NCBI GenBank assembly: GCA_023634235.1
Contig: JAMKCF010000001.1
Location: 8,124,758-8,188,757, forward strand
Length of the DNA: 64,000 bases
Direction of reading: 5' to 3'
Origin: Pisaster brevispinus
Lineage: Eukaryota; Echinodermata; Asteroidea; Forcipulatida; Asteriidae
Under the pieces are notes generated by a model. It did not search any database and was not told the origin of the DNA. It saw only the letters and a list, made by a program, of their open reading frames with translations. Below are positions 55,421 through 64,000 of this stretch, piece after piece (the first letter of the stretch is position 1; the number at the start of each line of letters is the position of its first letter). The position numbers were made by a program, and so were the translations under genes.

Positions 55421-56940
55421 ATGGCAGCTTCACTGTTCTAGTTTTCTTTTGTCTTGTTTTATTTCTTGTTTTTTTCAGTGATAGATTCTTTAAGTCTAAG
55501 TGCTGAAATTTAATAGTGTTCACATTTATGCCTTTTGATGTTGGTTGTGTTGTGTAGGTTAGTGGTGTATACTCGTCACATAAGCAGAACCTGCTGACGT
55601 CATGACAGACGCTCCAAGGCTTCATGGCTGAAGCATCTCTCAGATTAGATTTATGGCTGAAAAATTAGATATTTCTGTATAAAAAAGCAACATTACTTCA
55701 AAGGGTGTTGTTTCTCACAATGTTCTATGTTATCAAGAGCTGTGCAGTACTAAGGAGTACTACAGTGCCGTGGTCTTTAGCGAGTACATTTTTTTATGGT
55801 CATTAACTCTTGGAGAAGTTAACCCAAAGTATATCCAATCTTTAAATGCAGATTATTACCTTTTGCATTTTATAAAAGTTTTTGGATCCTGGTGATCTTT
55901 TTTGATTAAAGGGAAATAATTATAGAAATTAAGGCTGTAATTGATAAAATGGTTTGATTCCCATTTTGTGAATACGAAGTCAGAATGATGATAACATTCC
56001 CTGTGAAAAATTGTATGTCTTAAATAGATTAAGTCCTTATGTTCAGTCCCTATTTGTCAAATTAAAGTTTGTTTAATGCAGCATGGTGCTGAAGTGTACT
56101 TTGTGTCTTTTTGTTAGATTATTTTCTGTACACAATGATTTTTTATTTATAAACGTAAAATCATACATTGTTCAAAGTTTCTCTTTTGACCGAGTCCTTG
56201 TGCTTTTTTAAGAGGCATTGTACCACAGCTTGATACTTTTCATGATTTTATGATTTGTACGGATGCTTCCTAATGCTAATGAAATAATATTGTAGAAGTG
56301 CTAATTTTCTTCTAACTTCAACTAAATTCAAGTCAACTTGTAAATACTTTGGATAGTAAGATAGCACACATGTGGTGTGCAAGCCAACGAATATGCAGAG
56401 AAATGTTATGCTTGTGAATTTGTATACTACTTCAACATCAGCTATTAAGAAATTTCTATTGATTGGACTTCTATGTCACAAGAACTATTTATTTTAATTC
56501 ATGGTTTCAGTATTTCAAATGAATCTTGTCCCACTTATATGGTAGATGACTACTACTGTGTATCTTTCATACTGTTTAATTTTTTAATGCAGCATTAATC
56601 GTACCTTGTGTAGAATTAACTAGAAATAAGTAGTAATACTGTTGTTAGTTGTGAAAATAAAGAGGTAACTTAAATCAAGAACTACTGTTTATAAGACAAC
56701 TTGTTCTCTCTGTGTGTAAGAGCTAACCTATATGTGCACGAGTCAGTCTGTGTTTGAGTTGACCTGAACCCAATTTAATGTCCTTGGTTTCTGTATGGAA
56801 AGAAGCTGCGTTTACAGCAACAGGGAAAATCCGTGCATTTTGTTAAGTATACTTTATAGGGATGTAGGGAATTTTTTGCTTGTGTGTGCATACTTCATGT
56901 TATACTAGGCATTAGTTGCTTACAGAGCCAGTGTAGAAAT
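55421..56940. other. Non-coding stretch
   Basis: AT-rich with no gene or repeat I can define. Could hold upstream intron or promoter of the next gene. Confidence 0.5.
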
Positions 56941-57022
56941 TTGATGTTTGTTTTTAAAGCACAGAATGGTAATGAATGAAACTGTCACCAACATTGACAA
57001 CAGTTTTTCTCTTCCACAGAAA

Positions 57023-58775
57023 ATGCCAAACCAGAGAACAAGAGCAAAGGCCAAGGCCAAGAGAGATGCAATGAGGCGCCTGCGGGCCAGCCAGAAGGAT
57101 GATCCACCATGTATGTCTTCCTTGTCTGTTGATGTGTCGTCTCATATCACCCACCCTCCCTCAACCATCACCACACCTCACTCCTCCCCTTCTATGTTTT
57201 CCCGTTACCCCTCCATTGGACATTTCACCTTCTCAAATTGCCTTGGGGTTGGCACCTCCCCAAGGCAATGGGTTAAAGCCAAAAGGTGTACAGAGACAAC
57301 ATTTCACCAACCCTCTTCCAACAACCTCCTCATTTCATTCCTCTGTTTCTATGTGCTCCCCTGTTACCCCTCCATCTGACATTTCACCTCCTTCACAAAT
57401 TGTCTTGGGGTTGGCACCTCCCAAGGCAATGGGTTAAAGCCAAAAGATGCACAGAGACAGAAAGAGCATTTCACCCACCCTCTCCCAACAACCACCTCAT
57501 TTCATCCCTCTGTTTATGTGTGTTCCCCTGTGACTCCTCCAGAGATATACATTCCACCTCCTTCACGAATTACCTTGGGGTTGGCACCTCCCACAGGTGA
57601 TGGTATAAATCAAAGAAAAGATGCACTGAGTTCTCAAATTAAAGCACAACAAATAAAGACTGAAAGTAAACCTCAAAATATGAAACCTGAAAGTAAATCT
57701 CAAAGAAAGACCGACAGTAAATGTCAAATATTAAATTCTGAAGGTGAATCTGAACTGAAGTGTCACAGTCAGCATGATGTAGAGCTTGGTGTTGAACTTG
57801 GAGAATGCACAAAGGTGAGATGTGAAAGTATAACTGAGAGCAATCCTGTATCTTTGGACAAAGGTGTTGAAGTCAATACAGACAGAATATTTGACGCAAA
57901 GTGTGGAGGTAAAGCTGAAATTGGTCCACAAAGTACTGATGAAGTCCAGGTAAAAGCTAATGAGGTACGTGTAATTTGTCAAACGAGTTAAGGCAACGGG
58001 TGTCAAGGTAATTTTGGAGCAATACCTGAAACATTGAAAGATCAAAGATGTGTTTCTCTTGAAGGTCGATGCAAAAAAAGCTCGCAAAGTCAAGAAGCAC
58101 AAATTAATCTCCAAGCTACAGTTCATGAACAGACAAGTTGTTGGCTGTGTGAAAATGCCTGCAAGACTCTAGACAGGAAAGAACAATGTGGTAAATGTAG
58201 GATATGGTATCATATTGATTGCTTGGGTTTTTCCCAAGATGTTTGTAGTGCTCTAACAGAATCAAGACTAATGTGGATCTGTCGTAAATGTGGTTTTTCC
58301 AATTGTACCGATTGTTTGTTTCATGAATTTGGCATTGCAGAAGATGATAATGAATTTGATCCGATATCTGAGGGTGATCACAAAGAAGATGAATTTGAAG
58401 AAACTGAGGAAGAGCAGAGTGGAGTACAAGAAGTTGGTAAGCATGTTGGAATATCCAACGTTGAGAGAAGACGGAGTATGAACAGGAAACATGTGAAAAA
58501 GGAGAAGGGCAAAAACTGAATGAAAGTGACTTGAGCGTTGGTAAAGAAAGTAGACATTGTCAATTACAAAGTCGCAAAAGATCTAGTTTATTTTGTGTTG
58601 ACAGCAGCGATAGTAAGAGAAGTAGAAAAGAAGCTACAAATTTGAAAGTTAAGTCTGAAAATGAAATCAGCAGGATGAAAAATGGCAGTACGTATTTTGG
58701 ACCCTGCTCAATGAAATGTAAAAAGAATCATAACGGGGCAACTAAACATGAAATAAGTGAGGCAGGAAAGCGTGT
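57023..58775 (+). pseudogene. N-terminal part of PHD/two-protease polyprotein
   Basis: Acceptor CTTCCACAG then ATG at 57,023: MPNQRTRAKAKAKRDAMRR, basic. From 57,199 three tandem repeats of about 160 bp encode PVTPP...ALGLAPP-type units in alternating frames. A Ser/Lys-rich linker has a TAA at 57,989-57,991. A PHD finger follows: CWLCENACKTLDRKEQCGKC, WYHIDCLGFS, WICRKCGF, with correct Cys/His spacing. Acidic and basic segments end in frame changes near 58,519 and 58,785. PHD fingers of this kind precede endonuclease in CR1/L2-like LINEs, so this may be a LINE polyprotein. Confidence 0.6.
57199..57600 (+). repeat. Three tandem repeats of about 160 bp
   Basis: Units begin near 57,199; 57,357 and 57,526. 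Each contains CTTGGGGTTGGCACCTCCC. The third is shorter. They keep DNA similarity while losing common frame. Confidence 0.8.
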
Positions 58776-60140
58776 GTGGAACCTGTTAAGGTTATTAACC
58801 CAGTTGAATTAGACGGAAGAGTAATTGCGCAGGGTAGTTTTCATCAAGGTAATAGAAGATTTGGTGATAATTCTGGAAAGCAGTGTGTTGCCAACTGCCT
58901 TGCATCAATGATGTATAGCAAGAAGAAGAATGTCAGAAATTGGAAATGTAGTGATATGGACAGTATTCTGATAACTGGAAATGAATTGTATGGATTCTTG
59001 CAAGACAGCACAACAATTAACAATAACTACTTATTGATTCAAGAATTACCAACTGAGTTAGATGTTTTTGATGCACACTACAGTATGAAGTATCATGAGC
59101 CTGTATCAGGAACCTTCAATGAAACTGCTCGTCACTTAGAAGAATTTAATATGAAATCATTGAAAGCTGCATTAGAACGAGATGCTCAGAAATACTATGC
59201 ATGTTTTATAAGCTTCAATGGAAACACATTTAGTGTTATTGCTCAAGATGGTATGTACTTTGTGTTTGATTCCCATTCCAGAAGTATCCATGGCTGTATG
59301 GTTCAAGATGGAACAAGTGTTGTGATGAGAGCAAGATCATGGCAAGAAGTGTACAGGTATTGTACTAAGTTAGCTCAATCCATGAATCTGTCTGACAATG
59401 AGCAGTATGAACTAACTGGTCTATCCCTCTGTGTCAATGGTGAGGCTGTAACATGTACATGTACAGATGATAACGGTTCAAGTGTTCAACTGGGCATAGT
59501 AGAAACCATGGAGTTGTGTTTTAATATGGAGGACTGTGACTTGTTTGGTGTATCAGTAGAAGATGACGCAAATACTAGGAAAGATGTACATATTGGTACT
59601 CAAAAAGCAGAGTCTGTTGATGAGTATTGTAATGTTGAAGATGATGATAAGTCAAGTAATCAGATTAGAAGAGATAATCATTGTAGTGACAGTGCACACA
59701 GTGATCCCAGTGATGAAGTGGAAATAGTTGAAGTAACTGGACCAGGTCTTATGAAATTCTCTCCATTACATTTTGATGCAAAGGTCGCTCTTTGTAATGC
59801 ATATCATTTTGAAGTATCACACTTGAACTACAACACAGTTAATGTACAGTGTCAAGCCATGGGTAAACCCAAATCTGTAAGACATATAAGTGGTGATGGT
59901 AATTGTTTCTTCAGAGCTGTTTCATTTGCCATGTCAGGAACTGAAGATAATCATGTACAATTGAGAGTTGCTTGTGTCAATCATCTGTTGAGGAATGCTG
60001 ATAAATTGACATGTTTTCTGCGAGATGGATTTGTAGATGTTGAGGATTACGTAATGAGACAAAGAATGTTTGACAGTGGTATATGGGCAACAGAAATTGA
60101 AATCATGGCAATGACACACATGCTTTGTATTGACATATGT
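58776..60140 (+). pseudogene. Herpes-tegument-type protease and truncated OTU protease
   Basis: First domain: QGSFHQGNRRFGDNSGKQC, VANCLASMMYS (candidate catalytic Cys), GNELYGFLQ, YFVFDSHSRS (Asp-His pair). This resembles the ubiquitin-specific cysteine protease at the N-terminus of herpesvirus large tegument proteins (peptidase C76), known also from cellular and transposon proteins. After an acidic linker comes an OTU domain: SGDGNCFFRAVSFAMSG (catalytic Asp-Gly-Asn-Cys) and FVDVEDYVMRQ, ending at LCIDICDAV. The OTU His is missing because the homology stops near 60,140, where the next element begins. Two deubiquitinase-like domains side by side. No stop inside this part. Confidence 0.65.
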
Positions 60141-60591
60141 GACGCGGTGTGTCAAAACCAGGCGGAATTGGGCAGAGCTACGAACAGAGGAACAGCTAAA
60201 AAAAAAACTTGGGGGTGAGTTTTTAGGATTTTGAGATTTTTGGATATTTATGATGCTACAAATGTCTAAAATGTTCTGTAAAAATTTCTAACTGAAATTT
60301 CATGGACAAAGTATTTTTTAAACACTTTGAGAGGCATATAATTTCACAAAATGATGCCTTGATCGAGATTTTGCTTGGAAATGACGCCAAATTTAGTGTA
60401 ACTTCGAGCTCACCAGCGAACGTAAAAACGCATCACCCCTATACAAAATTGGTATCGATGGAAACGTCGGACCTTTCTCTAACAAAGGAACTGAATAATT
60501 CATTGGGTATTTTCCCAGGAAAATGACATCATCTCCCTGTTTCTTGTCAACAAATTTGACCCTTGTTACTAGGGTCGGGGCATTTAATAAC

Positions 60592-60700
60592 CACGTGATC
60601 GTAATAGCGCAACCTGATTCGTTGTTGCGGATGCGAACGATGCTTGCATATCATTGCGCATGCGTATTAACTACTGTCAAGTTGCAATTTCCGCCATGTT
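60592..60700 (+). promoter_or_regulatory. Candidate promoter of the DUF7869 gene
   Basis: E-box CACGTG (60,592), NRF1-type TGCGCATGCGT (60,655), YY1-type CCGCCATGTT (60,691), 117-225 bp before the start codon. No TATA box. Confidence 0.45.
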
Positions 60701-60816
60701 TTCTGTGCATCAGTGTGTCGATATTTCCTAGTTTTTGCCGTCGTGTTTCATCATGAATTTCAACCCAAATGTATAATTTGAGATTTGTAATACTGTGCTT
60801 AAGCTTCACTGCGGCA

Positions 60817-61217
60817 ATGGCCGTGTCGGCGAACGAAAATCAACTTGCCAAGTTATTGAACGAAGCCAGCGAATTCGGACTGGGAAATGAACCTGGCCTG
60901 CAAGATTTCATTACGGACTATTTCATAGATACACACGTTAGTAGTATAGATTCGGATGATGAAGAAATTGAAATGGAGCTGGAGTTTCCTTCCGATGATA
61001 ATGATGGTGATGATGATGATGATGATGATATGGACGCCCAAAGTGAAGCAGATGTGGTAGAAAATGAGCCTGTAGTCAGTGACAACGAAGTTGACGATGC
61101 AATGAATGCAGCACGAGAAGTTTACAATGTGGGCGATTACGATCTTGGAAAGTGCCAGTGCAGCTGTAAACAAAACTGCAAAGAACAGTTTCCACCTGAA
61201 GAAAGGGTCAAAATCAG
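60817..61217 (+). CDS. DUF7869-type gene, exon 1
   Basis: ATG at 60,817 (GGCAATGG, good context). An in-frame ATG 48 bp upstream has poor context and would add a signal-like stretch, unlikely for a nuclear protein. Encodes MAVSANENQLAKLLNEASEF, an acidic run (DDNDGDDDDDDD) and a cysteine motif CQCSCKQNCKEQFPPEE. Donor ATCAG/GTCAGT. The codon AG/A joins to exon 2 as Arg. Confidence 0.7.
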
Positions 61218-61996
61218 GTCAGTAGGCCTACATTAATTTTGTACAATTTCTTTTAAAATAAATCCAAAAGCTAAGCCTATTTGCCAAGTTCTCTTTTTGT
61301 AACTTGTAGCCTAGTACAGCTAGACCTACAATTACAAACATGACAAAGTTTCCATGTAAAATTCTGTTAACAGGTCATCAACTAGGCCTACCTTCGCAAA
61401 CTCGTGCCTTCGCAAACTCGTACCTTCTCAAACTTGTACCTTTGCAAACTCGTATCGTCGACTAAGTCAACTCGTATCACCATTTTTTGTTTTGATTTTG
61501 GTTCGGCAAACTGCTGGGTTTGCGAAGTTTGGGTTTGAAGATAAGAAGTTTGGGTTTGTGATTGGGAAACTGCTGGATAGTTTTTATTTTAATTTGCCGG
61601 GTTCGGGAAATCGCTGGATAAGAAGTTTGGGTTTGTAAAGGTATGACTTGACTTAACTGATGGTACAAGTTTGCGAAGGTACGAGATGACTCCCACACTA
61701 AGCACCAAAATCTTGGTCAATGACAATTTTAGACTATTAGTAAACAAGTATTATGAATGGCAGAACATTTGCACAGCCACAGGTCAGTGACAAGGTCAAG
61801 GGCATGACTTCTTGTCCTAAATTTTTAAAAATGCATACAATGAAAAGAAAAAGTTAAATCATTCCCACCTTGAGTACAATGTAACGTTACTTATTATGGG
61901 CAGTGATTGGAGGCGGCAAAAAAACATAATTCTACTATGGTACCTTGTTATTAAAATTATTATAAACACCTTTTATGTGTTATTTTTTAATTGCAG
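61218..61996 (+). other. Intron 1
   Basis: GT ... TTTTAATTGCAG. Contains a short palindromic region (GGTTTG/CAAACC motifs near 61,380-61,680). No gene. Confidence 0.65.
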
Positions 61997-62262
61997 AGAT
62001 AGCATAGCAGAGATGACACCTAAAGAGGATTGGTTGTTACTAGGAATCATATCAAGCAGCATCAATGATGGTGAAACGGCATCGGCAGGGAAGCGTCAAA
62101 CCAAAGATCGGCAAATTACACGCATACGAGGCTTTTTCTATGGACATCGTCAGATCTGCAGGGACATGTTTACATACCTCTTCCAGATATCCAGAACCAA
62201 GCTTGACACGATGAAGAAACATTTCTTGGCCAATGGACTTGCACCATACCAGAAGAAATCAG
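61997..62262 (+). CDS. DUF7869-type gene, exon 2
   Basis: Open throughout: RDSIAEMTPKEDWLLLGIIS, ITRIRGFFYGHRQICRDMF, HFLANGLAPYQKKSG. Donor AATCAG/GTTTGT. The intron to 62,637 ends TTTTAACAG and codon phase is kept. Confidence 0.7.
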
Positions 62263-62637
62263 GTTTGTATTTATAAAAATACAAATAGTAGACCAACTTG
62301 ATTAAAACATTAATGCACTTAACTTTGACTGCTTTATGGTTGTGTGCATATAATTAAAATCACTATCAATGTTTTTATATTCATAAAACATTTTAAAATA
62401 CAGTTATTGTACATTGTTTATCAAAATCAAAGAAGAAATATTGACGGTTGAAATGTTGGAATGAAAGAAAATAAATCATTTACAAATTCGCATAATTAAT
62501 TTAATACTATGATCCAGATTCTTATCAATTTTCTTTGTTATGAAAATCATGTAGCGTAGAAGTCTTAAAATTCTAATCTTTTATTTTTCTTCTTGCTATC
62601 TTCTCTTTCTCTCTTTTTTAAACTTTTGTTTTAACAG

Positions 62638-63948
62638 GTGGCCGTACCAAGAATGCATTAACATTTGATGAGATTAAGCATGTTGTCCAGTTCATTTTCA
62701 ACTATGCTGAAGTCCACTCCATTCCACTGCCAGGACGTATCCCAGGATTTCGTCGTGATGATCTTAAAGTACTGCCCAGTTCATGCACTAAGCTCAATGT
62801 TTACAAACTATCGTGAAGCGACATTGGTTACTAAAGGTATGCGTCAAGTGTCAGAAAGTACTTTTAGACAATTGTGGCAATCCTTACTTCCATACATTGT
62901 AATTTGTAGGCCCATGGCTGATCTATGCTGGACATGCCAGAAGAATAATACACTGATTATTCGTAGCGCCAACATTCCCGAAGAGGAAAAGACAACCTAC
63001 AATGAAGCTCTAGTGAATGCGCAGAAACACTTGGCAGACAGTCAAGCTGAACGTAACCTGTATCGTAAGGAATCAAAGGATGTGGCGAGACGGATGGGTT
63101 TGGATCTGTGGGGCAACAATCAAGCAAACTCCAAGCCAATAGAATTTCACTACTCGTTTGATTTTGCGCAACAGATTCATTACCCATCTGATCTGCTCCA
63201 ACCAGGTTCTATCTTTTTCAAGACCCCCCGTAAGTGTGGTATATTTGGAGTAAATGCCGAAGGAGTTAACAGACAAGTTAATTATTTAATTGATGAGGCA
63301 GTCGGTAGCGGTAAGGGTGCAAACACGGTCATCAGTCTCTTGCACCATTTTTTTTAGAACTATGGCATGGGAGAGATGCATTTGCAACTAAATGCTGACA
63401 ACTGTTCAGGCCAGAACAAAAACAACTTTGTTCTGTGGTATCTTGCTTGGCGTGTTTTTTCTGGCCTGCACAGTTCAGTATCCCTGCATTTCTTGTTAGC
63501 AGGACACACAAAGTTCTTCCCCGATTGGTGTTTCGGTCTGTTTAAGCAACGTTTTCGAAGAACTGCTGTGTCTTGCTTACAAGATATTGTAGATGTTGTG
63601 AATGCATCCTCCTGTGTCAACCAGGCACAGTTATGTGGAGATGAACAGGGGACACAATTTGTCCATGTGTATGATTGGTCTGGCTTCCTATCACCCTGTT
63701 TCCGGCGTTTTCCTGGCATATTATCTTACCAACACTTCTACATTTCAAGTGACGCACCTGGAATTGTCAAGTCTAGAGCCCTCTCAGATTCCCCAATTCA
63801 AGAATTCCACATATCTAAAGAACAGCCACCCAAAACCTTGCCAGAACGCATCAGACCAAAGGGGATCTTGCACGGAAGACCTATCTCTACGAGCAGATCA
63901 GGCAATTCTGCACTCCAAACTCATGATATTGTGTGCCCCAAGCCTTGA
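62638..63948 (+). pseudogene. DUF7869-type gene, exon 3 (broken)
   Basis: GGRTKNALTFDEIKHVVQFI, then a frameshift near 62,800. WTCQKNNTLIIRS, FHYSFDFAQQIHYPSDLLQP, TPRKCGIFGVNAEGVNRQVN, GSGKGANTVISLLHHFF, then TAG (63,355-63,357) where GAG is expected, then HLQLNADNCSGQNKNNFV, the conserved DNCSGQNKN box with a probable catalytic Asp, AGHTKFFPDWCFG, and VYDWSGFL. The end is shifted near 63,865. I associate this family with DUF7869, an RNase H-fold, transposon-linked protein, by memory of the motif. Confidence 0.75.
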
Positions 63949-64000
63949 GATTATCAATAAACACATCCCCACATAACTGAAGTACTAATTGTACAAGATG
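63949..64000. other. Window end
   Basis: Last 52 bp after the TGA or TAA of exon 3; nothing identifiable. Confidence 0.4.

Noticed and set aside
60769..60816. Earlier ATG giving a signal-peptide-like start
   Set aside because: Weak start context and the protein's later motifs are of a nuclear, transposon-linked type.
60853..61173. Minus-strand ORF with an Ile run
   Set aside because: Antisense shadow of the Asp-rich exon 1.
1..64000. CRISPR arrays, bacterial operons, rRNA genes
   Set aside because: None seen; the sequence is eukaryotic.

Overview
This window is metazoan nuclear DNA dominated by transposable elements. I see no operons, no rRNA or tRNA genes and no CRISPR array. It has GT/AG introns, tRNA-derived SINEs, CR1/L2-type LINEs, Ty3/gypsy LTR elements, two piggyBacs, a PIF/Harbinger, and transposase-like families that are common in marine invertebrates. 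An echinoderm, hemichordate, cephalochordate or cnidarian is my best guess, at low confidence. No ordinary host gene can be asserted. Nearly every coding region is broken by stops or frameshifts.

Layout. 1-1,066: 3' end of a LINE. 1,067-c.4,650: gypsy A (+), whose RT carries a 90-bp tandem duplication. 4,908-7,206: decayed element ending in a BRCT-like domain. 8,418-39,012: nested complex. The scaffold is minus-strand gypsy C, which has integrase upstream of RT. Its RNase H is split by a Harbinger (22,701-37,602, TTA duplication). A gypsy B (26,316-36,599) sits in the intron of the Harbinger MADF gene, and an RT-deleted LINE sits in gypsy B's protease. The gypsy C 3' region is split by an 8.2-kb element (14,419-22,591) whose ends are arrays of the palindrome GCAAGCTTGC. 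That element holds a SINE and a piggyBac (16,258-20,583). A further LTR (13,013-14,156) is followed by a PBS and a gag that is interrupted by another piggyBac (8,681-c.12,545).

39,055-40,700: second unclassified transposase-like gene. 40,700-43,440: repeats, no gene. 43,448-48,039: gypsy D (+), with a 484-bp insertion in its integrase. 48,068-50,220: diverged long-period repeats. 50,283-52,178: SINE, then an uninterrupted gypsy integrase ORF between 160-bp direct repeats. 52,310-52,445: promoter-like cluster. 53-57 kb: mostly non-coding, with a MITE. 57,023-60,140: broken polyprotein with a PHD finger, a herpes-tegument-type cysteine protease and an OTU protease, truncated inside OTU. 60,592-63,948: three-exon DUF7869-type gene with its own promoter motifs.

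The parts most likely to repay attention are the GCAAGCTTGC-armed element, the PHD/two-protease polyprotein, the nesting order (readable from target duplications), the SINE whose tail matches a LINE in the same window, and the YY1-E2F-YY1 block in both gypsy B LTRs.
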